Source: Rhodocista pekingensis
Lineage (GTDB): Bacteria; Pseudomonadota; Alphaproteobacteria; Azospirillales; Azospirillaceae
Direction: 5' to 3'
Length of the DNA stretch: 64,000 nt
Assembly: GCF_042665545.1 (NCBI RefSeq)
Contig: NZ_JBHTCM010000006.1
Coordinates: 209,748 to 273,747, forward strand
Position 1 is the first letter of the stretch, and the number at the start of each line of letters is the position of its first letter. The notes under the pieces were generated by a model, which was not told where the DNA came from, did no database searches, and worked only from the letters and a program-made list of their open reading frames with translations. The translations under genes were made by a program, and so were the position numbers. Positions 1 through 7,078 of the stretch are shown here, piece by piece.

Positions 1-36
1 CTGGAGAAGCGCAGGCCCGCCTTCAAGGGCCGCTGA
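1..36 (+). CDS. C-terminal tail of a probable enoyl-CoA hydratase (partial)
   Basis: Only the last eleven codons are in the window, reading LEKRRPAFKGR followed by TGA. This 'EKR-PAF-G-R' ending is typical of crotonase-family enoyl-CoA hydratases, whose C-terminal helix ends this way. No catalytic residue is visible, so the family call rests on the tail alone and is tentative. Confidence 0.4.
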   Translation: MEKRRPAFKGR

Positions 37-216
37 CGGGGGAACGGCGCCGGCAGGGACCGGGCCGACCCTATGGCCTAGTCCGATCGTAGGGGGTGGC
101 GCGGCGGCGGACGCTCAACGGGGGATTGATCTGTCTCACCCCGGCATGGGGCGGGTGCTGCTACTGTTGGGGTGGGTTTGGACGTGAAACCGACACCATC
201 AGGGGGGAGGCACGCC

Positions 217-921
217 ATGGTTCCCGACTATGCCGACATGGAACTGCGCAAGGAGGCCATGGCCACGGCCCGGCTGCTGCTGGACTGCGGGGCCGTGCGG
301 TTCGACACGGGCACGACCTTCAGGATCGGCGACGGGGTGGAAAGCCCCCTGCATGTGGACGCCCGCCGCGTGCTGGCCTGGCCGGGGCCGCGCAACCGGC
401 TGATCGATCTGGCGGTGGAGGCGATCGAGCGCGATGTCGGCGGCGACGGGCTGGACGCCATCGCCGCCTGCACGGAGGGGCAGGGGGTGCCCTTCGCCAC
501 CCTGATCGCGGACCGGCTGGACCTGCCGCTGCTCTTCGTCCGCCGCGGTCCCAGCGACGACCCGCACAAGTCTGTGGTGGAAAGCCGGGTCGAGCCGGGC
601 TGGCGGGTGATGCTGGTGGAGCAGCTCGCCACCGACGGCCACCGCAAGGCGCGCCTGATCGCCCCGCTCCAGGAGGCCGGCGCGAACGTGCAGGAGCTGT
701 TCGTGCTGTTCCAGTACGGCGTCTTCGACCGCATCCACGAGAACCTGTCGCCGCTGGGCGTGCGGCTGCACGCGCTGGCGACCTGGTGGGACCTGCTGGA
801 GGTGGCGCGGGAGGGCGCCTACCTGCCGCAGGACGCGCTGGACGAGATCGACCGCTTTCTCAAGAACCCCGACCGCTGGTGCCCCTCCTGCCGCCGGGTG
901 GAGGAGGATGACGGGGCGTAG
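217..921 (+). CDS. Orotate phosphoribosyltransferase-like protein (divergent PyrE paralogue)
   Basis: A 234-residue type I phosphoribosyltransferase-like protein. The chosen ATG follows a purine-rich ribosome site (AGGGGGGAGG, 201-210) with a six-base spacer; an upstream in-frame start lacks one. The layout matches the alphaproteobacterial PyrE type: an 'ESPLHVDARR' segment (about 42-51), 'GVPFATLIADRLDLPLLFVR' in the middle, a PRPP-loop region near 131-141 and the C-terminal 'WWDLLEVAR' block. The PRPP loop is unusual: it reads VEQLATDG, so the second acidic residue of the usual E/D-D pair is Gln136, and the glycines after the loop are replaced by His-Arg. Either it is a weakly active orotate enzyme or a paralogue with another substrate. 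It stands alone, with no pyrimidine gene beside it. The family is secure; the reaction is not. Confidence 0.7.
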   Translation: MVPDYADMELRKEAMATARLLLDCGAVRFDTGTTFRIGDGVESPLHVDARRVLAWPGPRNRLIDLAVEAIERDVGGDGLDAIAACTEGQGVPFATLIADRLDLPLLFVRRGPSDDPHKSVVESRVEPGWRVMLVEQLATDGHRKARLIAPLQEAGANVQELFVLFQYGVFDRIHENLSPLGVRLHALATWWDLLEVAREGAYLPQDALDEIDRFLKNPDRWCPSCRRVEEDDGA

Positions 922-1147
922 GCGCCCGCGGGGACGGGTCCCGGGGACGGTCCCGGGCGGGACCCGCCTTCGGGGAGGCGGTGCCCCGTCTTTGCAGGGG
1001 GGAAACCCCGGAAAGCGACGGCCTGCCGGGTGACCGGCCGGGCCGCGCGCTGTTGCCTCCGCCGATGCCGGGTGCCCGACGATAGGGGGCGCGCGGCATC
1101 GCCGGCCCGGCATCCCGCCGGACCGCCCTGCACGGAGGCCCGCCCCG

Positions 1148-2020
1148 ATGTTCATCCACCAGAACCGGCTTCAGTACCACGCCCGGCCGTCGAAGCCCGA
1201 CCCGCTCTATGCCCGCAAGCTCCAGGAACTGATCGGCGGCCAGTGGGGCGAGATGTCGGTCATGCTCGGCTATCTGTTCCAGGGCTGGAACTGCCGCGGC
1301 CCCGCCAAGTACCGCGACATGATCCTGGACATCGGCACCGAGGAGATCGGCCATGTCGAGATGCTGGCGACGATGGTCGCGCGGCTGCTGGAAAGCTCGC
1401 CCGTCGAGGCGCAGGAGGATGCCGCCAAGGACTCCATCGTCGGGGCCGTGCTGGGCGGCAGCCGGGTCGAGGACGTCATCCTGGCCGGCATGAACCCGCA
1501 GCACGCCATCGTCAACGGCGGCGGGGCGGCCCCGTCGGACAGCAACGGCAATCCCTGGTCGTCGCGCTACATCGTCTCCAGCGGCAACCTGCTGGCCGAC
1601 TTCCGCTTCAACGTCACGGCCGAGAGCCAGGGCCGCCTCCAGGCGACCCGCCTCTATGCCCTGACGGAGGATCACGGCGTGCGGGACCTGCTGTCCTTCC
1701 TGATCGCCCGCGACACCATGCACCAGAACCAGTGGCTGGCCGCCATCCAGGAGCTGGAGGCCGACGGGCTGGAATCGACGCCCTGCCCCTCCAGCTTCCC
1801 GCAGGAGCGGGAGCTGGGGCAGGTCGCCTACCAGTTCATGAACTTCTCGGAGGGGACGGAAAGCGCCCAGGGGCGCTGGGCCCGGGGCCGCGCGCCGGAC
1901 GGGCGCGCCGATCTGGAATATGTCGCCGATCCCAAGCCCATGGGGGAGGCGCCGGAGCTGGGTCAGGTCGATCCCCGCCTGCACGGCACCCCGGCGAAGC
2001 CGGTGCCCGCCAGCACCTGA
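1148..2020 (+). CDS. Manganese catalase
   Basis: Non-haem dimanganese catalase that converts hydrogen peroxide to water and oxygen, expected in the cytoplasm. The 290-residue protein is a ferritin-like four-helix bundle. The metal ligands line up with the Lactobacillus plantarum enzyme: Glu35 (GEMSVML), Glu66 and His69 (EEIGHVEML), then Glu159 (TAESQ) and His192 (RDTMHQNQ). A GGAGG ribosome site lies nine bases before the ATG. The gene is monocistronic, ends at a good hairpin terminator, and faces the glyoxylate genes. The C-terminal tail (GRAPDGRADLEYVADPKPMG) matches family members. Identification is secure. Confidence 0.95.
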   Translation: MFIHQNRLQYHARPSKPDPLYARKLQELIGGQWGEMSVMLGYLFQGWNCRGPAKYRDMILDIGTEEIGHVEMLATMVARLLESSPVEAQEDAAKDSIVGAVLGGSRVEDVILAGMNPQHAIVNGGGAAPSDSNGNPWSSRYIVSSGNLLADFRFNVTAESQGRLQATRLYALTEDHGVRDLLSFLIARDTMHQNQWLAAIQELEADGLESTPCPSSFPQERELGQVAYQFMNFSEGTESAQGRWARGRAPDGRADLEYVADPKPMGEAPELGQVDPRLHGTPAKPVPAST

Positions 2021-2050
2021 CGGCCCGCGGCCTTCCCTGGATACGGCACC

Positions 2051-2084
2051 GCCCGCCCCGGAGGGTCCGGGACGGGCGGGTTTT
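2051..2084 (+). terminator. Rho-independent terminator after Mn catalase
   Basis: A GC-rich inverted repeat (CCCGCCCCGG pairing with CCGGGACGGGCGGG around a short loop) is followed directly by TTTT, thirty bases after the catalase stop codon. Confidence 0.75.
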
Positions 2085-2100
2085 CGCGTCAGCCGCCGTC

Positions 2101-2227
2101 GGCGGTCTTCTCACGCGCCTTCGGCGGTCTTCTCACGCGCCTTCGGCGACGGTCTTCTCACGCGCCTTCGGCGACGATCTTCTCACGCGCCTTCGGCGAC
2201 GGTCTTCTCACGCGCCTTCGGCGACGA
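2101..2227. repeat. Tandem array copying the 3' end of malate synthase
   Basis: Five head-to-tail copies of a 25-bp unit (one copy is 22 bp), with the shared core TCTTCTCACGCGCCTTCGG starting at 2106, 2128, 2153, 2178 and 2203. Read on the minus strand, each unit is GTCGCCGAAGGCGCG-TGA-GAAGA(C/T)C, the last sense codons and stop codon of malate synthase plus a few bases. The gene itself ends inside the first unit (stop 2208-2210) and the other units lie downstream as non-coding DNA. Because the period is 25, successive TGA triplets fall in different reading frames. Confidence 0.9.
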
Positions 2228-3812
2228 TGCGCTCATAGGCCGGCAGGGTCAGGAACTCGACGAAGCGGTCGGTGAAGACCAGATCGGCCAGCATCCGCCC
2301 GGCGTCCTCGTACTTGCCGGCGGCATAGCGGTCGGCGCCGACGCGCTCCTTCCAGGCGGCCAGCTCCTCGGCGATGACCGTCTCCACCATGGCGCGGTCC
2401 ACCGTGCGGCCGTCGTCCAGGGTGGAGCCGTTGTGCAGCCACTGCCAGATCTGGGTGCGGCTGATCTCCGCCGTGGCCGCGTCCTCCATCAGGTTGAACA
2501 GCGGCACGCAGCCCAGCCCGCGCAGCCACGCCTCCAGATAGCCGATGGAGACGGAGACGTTCATGCGCAGCCCGGCCTCCGTCTTGTGCCCGTCGGGCAC
2601 GCGCAGCAGGTCGGCGGCGGTGACCGTCACGTCGTCGCGCTGGCGCGCGATCTGGTTCGGCCCCGGCATCAGCCGGTCGAACACCTCCAGCGCCACCGGG
2701 ACCAGCCCCGGATGCGCGACCCAGGTGCCGTCATGGCCGTTGGACGCCTCGCGCTCCTTGTCCGCCTTCACCTTGGCGAAGGCGGCCCTGTTGGCCTCCT
2801 CGTCGCCCTTGATCGGGATGAAGGCGGCCATGCCGCCGATGGCGGGGGCGTTGCGGCGGTGGCAGGTCTTGATGGCCAGCAGGCTGTAGCTGTTCATCAT
2901 GTGGGTGGCCATCGTCACCTCCGCCCGGTCCGGCAGCACGGCGCCGGGGTCGGTGCGGAACTTCTTGATGAAGCTGAAGATGTAGTCCCAGCGCCCGCAG
3001 TTCAGGCCGGCCGAGTGGTCGCGCAGCTCGTACAGGATCTCGTCCATCTCGAAGGCGGCCAGGATCGTCTCGATCAGCACGGTGGCCTTGATCGAGCCGT
3101 GCGGCACGCCCAGCGCCTGCTCGGCGTAGGTGAAGGCGTCGTTCCAGAGCCGCGCCTCCAGATGGCCCTCCATCTTCGGCAGGTAGAAGTAGGGGCCGCT
3201 GCCGCGGGCCAGCAGCTCCTTGGCGTTGTGGAAGAAGAACAGGCCGAAGTCGAACAGGCCGCCGGACATCGGCCTGCCGTCCACCAGCAGGTGCCGCTCC
3301 TCCAGGTGCCAGCCGCGCGGCCGGACCTTCAGCACGGCCGGCTTCTCGTTCAGCCGGTAGTGCTTGCCGCTGGCCGGATCGGTGAACTCGATGGTGCGGC
3401 GGACGGCGTCGCGCAGGTTGATCTGGCCCTCGATCTGGTTGGCCCAGGTCGGGGTGTTGCTGTCCTCGAAATCCGCCATGAACAGGCGCGCGCCGCTGTT
3501 CAGGGCGTTGATGATCATCTTGCGGTCGACCGGGCCGGTGATCTCCACCCGGCGGTCCTGGAGGTCCTGCGGCAGCGGGGCGATGGTCCAGTCGCCGGCG
3601 CGCACGGCGGCCGTCTCCGCCAGGAAGTCCGGCTTCTCGCCCCGGTCCAGCCGCGCCTGCCGCGCCTCGCGGGCGGCCAGCAGCTCAAGCCGGCGGGCCC
3701 CGAAACGGCGCTCAAGCTCGACCACGAAGGCGATCGCCTCGGGGGTCAGGATCTGCTCGAAGCCGGGCTGCACGGCGCCCTTCAAGGTGACGCCGGCGGG
3801 CAGGGTGGTCAT
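2208..3812 (-). CDS. aceB: Malate synthase A
   Basis: Condenses glyoxylate with acetyl-CoA to malate, the second glyoxylate-shunt step, in the cytoplasm. At 534 residues it has the length of the short 'A' isoform; the long 'G' form is about 720. Visible family blocks include 'MADFEDSNTPTWANQIEGQ' near 114-132, 'RPRGWHLEERH', 'FYLPKMEGHLEARLWNDAF', 'IKATVLIETILAAFEMDEIL' and 'GMAAFIPIK'. An AGGAGG ribosome site lies nine bases before the ATG. Isocitrate lyase lies upstream on the same strand, about 810 bases away, so the two probably have separate promoters. The last codons and stop are tandemly duplicated downstream (see the repeat at 2101-2227). Confidence 0.95.
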   Translation of the reverse strand: MTTLPAGVTLKGAVQPGFEQILTPEAIAFVVELERRFGARRLELLAAREARQARLDRGEKPDFLAETAAVRAGDWTIAPLPQDLQDRRVEITGPVDRKMIINALNSGARLFMADFEDSNTPTWANQIEGQINLRDAVRRTIEFTDPASGKHYRLNEKPAVLKVRPRGWHLEERHLLVDGRPMSGGLFDFGLFFFHNAKELLARGSGPYFYLPKMEGHLEARLWNDAFTYAEQALGVPHGSIKATVLIETILAAFEMDEILYELRDHSAGLNCGRWDYIFSFIKKFRTDPGAVLPDRAEVTMATHMMNSYSLLAIKTCHRRNAPAIGGMAAFIPIKGDEEANRAAFAKVKADKEREASNGHDGTWVAHPGLVPVALEVFDRLMPGPNQIARQRDDVTVTAADLLRVPDGHKTEAGLRMNVSVSIGYLEAWLRGLGCVPLFNLMEDAATAEISRTQIWQWLHNGSTLDDGRTVDRAMVETVIAEELAAWKERVGADRYAAGKYEDAGRMLADLVFTDRFVEFLTLPAYERIVAEGA

Positions 3813-4625
3813 CGCTCACATCCTCCTGGTGGTCTCTGTCCGGTTGGTTCGGTCCGCGGTCCGGTGGTGCCGCGGCTGGTCTGGATCGGGCCGGGTGACG
3901 GCCGGCGCTGCCGCCGATATGGCGGCTGCGGCCCTGGCTGTCGAGCCCGGATCGGGATGCGCCGGCCGCCGGGGCGGCAGGCGGGAACGGGGACGGTCGT
4001 GCTGCGGGTGGAAACGGCCTGCGGGGGGTAATGGAAGGCGCGACGGGTCGGGGAACGGCGAACGCTCCGCCCGACCGGAACCGGCGGACGGCCCGGTGGC
4101 GGAGGGCATGGAACTCCCGGCAGCCGCCGGACGGGCGGCCCCGGGAGAGCGATCTGCGCCGGGGGCTAGAGACCGCCGGCAGGGGCGGGGTCCGGCTCCT
4201 TCCAGTGCGTCAGCACCGCAGCGAAGCCCCCGACGGAGCAGAATGCCATCCACGGCGTGGGTTCGGGTCGTGCCCGGTGCCCGTCCATCGGGGCCGTCGG
4301 GCGGGTGGTCTCAGTCCTGCCATTGGAACCATGGTCAACGTAGCGATCCATCGCGCCACCTTTCTTGGGTTCCCGGCCCCCGCGGCTGCGGACGCCGGCC
4401 GGTCGGAGGGAACAAGTGACCCGCACGGGGCTTGCCGGTCCACGGCGATCCAGTGCGCCGGTTTCCGGTCGGGCGCCGCCGGCGTTCCTTCAGCAGAACG
4501 GGGCGGTCCCGGTGCAATCCCCGTGGCGGGGTCCTTGGTACGGGGCGGGGGCGGTCCAGCGCACCCCCGCCGGCTCCGGAACCGCCGCCCGCTTCAGCGC
4601 GGCCGGCGGTCCCGGAGGGAAGCGA
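3813..4625. other. Long spacer between isocitrate lyase and malate synthase
   Basis: About 810 bases separate the two glyoxylate-shunt genes. I see one small possible gene (4166-4351) and an imperfect GC-rich hairpin at about 4578-4613 just past the isocitrate lyase stop, which could end its transcript although it lacks a T-run. The stretch of roughly 350 bases before malate synthase should hold that gene's promoter, but I find no clear -35/-10 pair or operator. The other open frames here show no recognisable protein and look like GC-driven chance frames. Confidence 0.5.
4166..4351 (-). CDS. Possible small protein, 61 residues, unknown function
   Basis: Candidate small gene in the aceA-aceB spacer. 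The ATG is preceded four bases away by AAGAAAGGTGG, the best ribosome site in the spacer. The product starts MDRYVDHGSNG, has a proline/arginine-rich middle, then a short hydrophobic run (MAFCSVGGFAAVLTHW) and ends in APAGGL. I recognise no family. It could be a short membrane-associated peptide, or a chance frame in GC-rich DNA. Confidence 0.3.
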   Translation of the reverse strand: MDRYVDHGSNGRTETTRPTAPMDGHRARPEPTPWMAFCSVGGFAAVLTHWKEPDPAPAGGL

Positions 4626-5918
4626 TCAGTGGAACTGGTCGGTCTCGGTCGAGTCCTTCATGGCGGTGGTGGAGGACAGGCCGCCGGAGATCGCCAGGCT
4701 GACCTGGTCGAAGTAGCCGGTGCCGACCTCGCGCTGGTGCTTCACCGCGGTGAAGCCCTTGTCCACGGCCGCGAACTCGCGCTGCTGCATCTCGGAGTAG
4801 GCGGCCATGCCGCGCTCCTTGTAGCCCTTCGCCAGCTCGAAGGTGGCGAGGTTCAGCGAGTGGAAGCCGGCCAGCGTGACGAACTGGTACTTGTAGCCCA
4901 TGGCGCCCAGCTCGGCCTGGTACCTGGCGATGGTCGCCTCGTCCAGGTTGGCCTTCCAGTTGAAGGAGGGCGAGCAGTTGTAGGCCAGCATCTTGCCGGG
5001 GAACTTCTTGTGGACGGCCTCCGCGAAGCGGCGGGCGTCGTCCAGGTTCGGCTTGGACGTCTCCCACCACATCAGGTCGGAATAGGGCGCGTACTCCAGC
5101 GCGCGGGCGATGCAGTAATCGACGCCGACGCCCTTCTTGATCCGGAAGAAGCCTTCCGGCGTGCGGTCGTTGCGGTCGATGAAGGGATGGTCGCGCTCAT
5201 CCACGTCGGAGGTGATGAGCTGCGCCGACTCGGCGTCGGTGCGGGCGATCACCAGCGTGCTGGTGCCGCAGACGTCGGCGCCCAGGCGGGCGGCGTTCAG
5301 CGTGCGGATGAACTGCTGGATCGGGATCAGCACCTTGCCGCCCAGATGGCCGCACTTCTTCTCCGACGCGAGCTGGTCCTCGAAATGGACGCCGGCGGCG
5401 CCCGCCTCGATCATCGCCTTCATCAGCTCGAAGGCGTTCAGCGGGCCGCCGAAGCCGGCCTCGGCGTCGGCGATGATGGGCGCGAACCAGTAGGTGTCGC
5501 CCTTGCCCTCGGCCGTCTGGATCTGGTCGGCGCGTTGCAGCGCGTTGTTGATGCGCTTGACCACCGCCGGGACCGAGTTGGCCGGATAGAGGCTCTGGTC
5601 GGGATACATCTGGCCGGCCAGATTGGCGTCGGCGGCGACCTGCCAGCCGGACAGGTAGATGGCTTCCAGCCCGGCCTTCACATGCTGCACCGCCTGATTG
5701 CCGGTGAAGGCGCCCAGCGTGTGGACATAGGGGCGGGTGTGCAGCAGCTCCCACAGGCGGCGCGCACCCATCTCGGCCAGGGTGTACTCGATCTTGACGG
5801 AGCCCGACAGGCGACGGACGTCCTCCATCGTGTAGTCGCGCTTGATGCCGTCCCAGCGCTTCGCGTGGATCGCCTCAAGGTCGGCCTTGGCGGGGGCGCC
5901 GTGGTCGAGCGGTGACAT
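4626..5918 (-). CDS. aceA: Isocitrate lyase
   Basis: Cleaves isocitrate to succinate and glyoxylate, the committed step of the glyoxylate shunt, needed for growth on acetate and fatty acids. The protein is about 430 residues, the usual length of the short bacterial form. The signature KKCGH is at 187-191 with catalytic Cys189, and the blocks 'WQVAADANLAGQMYPDQSLY' and 'CSPSFNWKANLD' are present. The start is one of two adjacent ATGs (5918 or 5921), four or seven bases after AGGAG; a more upstream ATG lacks a ribosome site. Malate synthase is downstream on the same strand, and a RamB/ScfR-like regulator lies about 1.2 kb upstream on the other strand. Confidence 0.95.
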   Translation of the reverse strand: MSPLDHGAPAKADLEAIHAKRWDGIKRDYTMEDVRRLSGSVKIEYTLAEMGARRLWELLHTRPYVHTLGAFTGNQAVQHVKAGLEAIYLSGWQVAADANLAGQMYPDQSLYPANSVPAVVKRINNALQRADQIQTAEGKGDTYWFAPIIADAEAGFGGPLNAFELMKAMIEAGAAGVHFEDQLASEKKCGHLGGKVLIPIQQFIRTLNAARLGADVCGTSTLVIARTDAESAQLITSDVDERDHPFIDRNDRTPEGFFRIKKGVGVDYCIARALEYAPYSDLMWWETSKPNLDDARRFAEAVHKKFPGKMLAYNCSPSFNWKANLDEATIARYQAELGAMGYKYQFVTLAGFHSLNLATFELAKGYKERGMAAYSEMQQREFAAVDKGFTAVKHQREVGTGYFDQVSLAISGGLSSTTAMKDSTETDQFH

Positions 5919-6162
5919 CATCTCACTCCTTGTCCGTCGTCCGGTTGCTGTCGTCGCGTTCATGCCGTCGCGGGGGCTTTGTCCGCTACGTCTGTCGTCG
6001 GCGGCCGCTCCGCCGGTTCCCCTCCAGGCCCGGAAGGAAGCGGCGGTCCATTGGTGCGGCGCACACCCGGTAATAAGGCTGGCGGCGGGGAAGCGTTCAA
6101 TTCTTTCCGGTCCCGGCCGGGGCGTAAAATTGTGTTTCCGTCATTTTTGTGGACGCCCAATC

Positions 6163-6185
6163 TGTAAAGCTGTAAATGTTGTAAA
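6163..6185. promoter_or_regulatory. Triple TGTAAA direct repeat upstream of isocitrate lyase
   Basis: TGTAAA occurs at 6163-6168, 6171-6176 and 6180-6185, with start-to-start spacings of 8 and 9 bases, inside an AT-rich island about 245 bases before isocitrate lyase and 28 bases before the decayed gene at 6213. On the minus strand it reads as repeated TTTACA. Such clustered half-sites suggest a regulator-binding region; which protein binds is unknown. Confidence 0.4.
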
Positions 6186-6212
6186 CGCGATCATCCTGGG
6201 ATCGGGGGGCTG

Positions 6213-6556
6213 ATGGCGAAGACAGCGCTGGAGAAGCTGGGCTTCAGGTTCGGCATGACAGGGCGGGTCGTCACCCGACCCCGCCGACCTGACCATCGCC
6301 TTCGTGCGCGCCATCGCGGACGTCGGCCTGGCACTGGAGGCGCGGTGCTGCCGGGCTGCCGGCGAGGCGGGCTGCCGTGGTTCGCCCACCCGAAGAAGAC
6401 CGGCACCATCCGCACCGACATCAGCCGCGACAAGGGCTGGACGCCGCTTAGGGCGGCCGACCTGCTGGCCGGCGCGCAGATGTCGGTCGATGACGCCTGG
6501 GCCGCCTGCGCCTGCGCTACCGGGACGAGATCAGGGAGATCACGCGGAAGTTCTGA
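6213..6556 (+). pseudogene. Decayed DUF3052-like gene with several frameshifts
   Basis: Conceptual translation across three frames rebuilds a small protein like DUF3052 family members. It begins MAKTALEKLGFRFGMTGRVV in the first frame and moves to a second frame for DPADLTIAFVRAIADVG. It then returns to the first frame for WFAHPKKTGTIRTDISRDKG and WTPLRAADLLAGAQMSVDDA, and ends in the third frame as RLRLRYRDEIREITRKF before TGA (6554-6556). At least three frameshifts are needed and some middle sequence seems lost. Because the pieces follow each other in the right order, this is a recent pseudogene, unless the sequence has errors. DUF3052 proteins have no firmly known function. Confidence 0.75.
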
Positions 6557-6647
6557 CGGTTGGCCGCCTTGAACGCCGGCCGACGGACGTCAACACGGAT
6601 GGCATGCACGGATGAACAGGGATGGGAACGGCGCCGACCGACGCACC

Positions 6648-6950
6648 TCAGGCAATCCAATGGGAAATATGGTAGATACCGACCGCCAGGGGGATGGACA
6701 GGCCAGCCGTGATTGCTGCGCTCTTCACCGCCTGCTTGCGGGAAACGACCGGATCGGCGTCGCCAGTGCGCTGTTGCTGGAACTCCGCGAAGTAGATCTG
6801 CGCCGCGAGCAGAACGGGTATCGCAGCGCACGGGACGATGGCGGGTACATCGAAAAGCATCAGTGCGAATGCGACGGCGATCGGAATGCCGGACAGCCAT
6901 ACCTTCGGGCTGGGAAGCCTTTCCCTGAGGTCGCTCACCGAGGAACTCAT
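6648..6950 (-). CDS. Small membrane protein, unknown function
   Basis: A 100-residue protein with three likely membrane helices: about 17-34 (VWLSGIPIAVAFALMLF), 36-52 (AIVPCAAIPVLLAAQIY) and 75-97 (SAAITAGLSIPLAVGIYHIS). The N-terminus (MSSSVSDLRERLPSPK) is polar. The chosen ATG has GGGAGG five bases upstream; longer starts lack a site. It is divergent from the regulator at 7079. I do not recognise a family. Confidence 0.6.
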   Translation of the reverse strand: MSSSVSDLRERLPSPKVWLSGIPIAVAFALMLFDVPAIVPCAAIPVLLAAQIYFAEFQQQRTGDADPVVSRKQAVKSAAITAGLSIPLAVGIYHISHWIA

Positions 6951-7078
6951 CCGACCCTCCCATCCTGCATCGTTCCGGGACACGTAAAGATAGCGCGCCG
7001 GCAGGGCGCCATCAATCCGGACTTCCGCTCCGGCAGCGGGGACACGCAGCCTTTCGCATTGAACTTCAGGCACTCCCG

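Noticed and set aside
96..911. Plus-strand open frame overlapping the PRTase-like gene
   Set aside because: Arg/Gly/Ala-rich translation without a fold signature; the overlapping frame from 217 encodes a recognisable PRTase-like protein with a good ribosome site.
2101..2227. CRISPR-like array
   Set aside because: Units are directly adjacent with no spacers, and the unit is the 3' end of malate synthase.
5919..6212. TTTGCAAA box for the RamB/ScfR-like regulator upstream of isocitrate lyase
   Set aside because: Scanned by eye on both strands without an exact match; only the TGTAAA cluster stands out.
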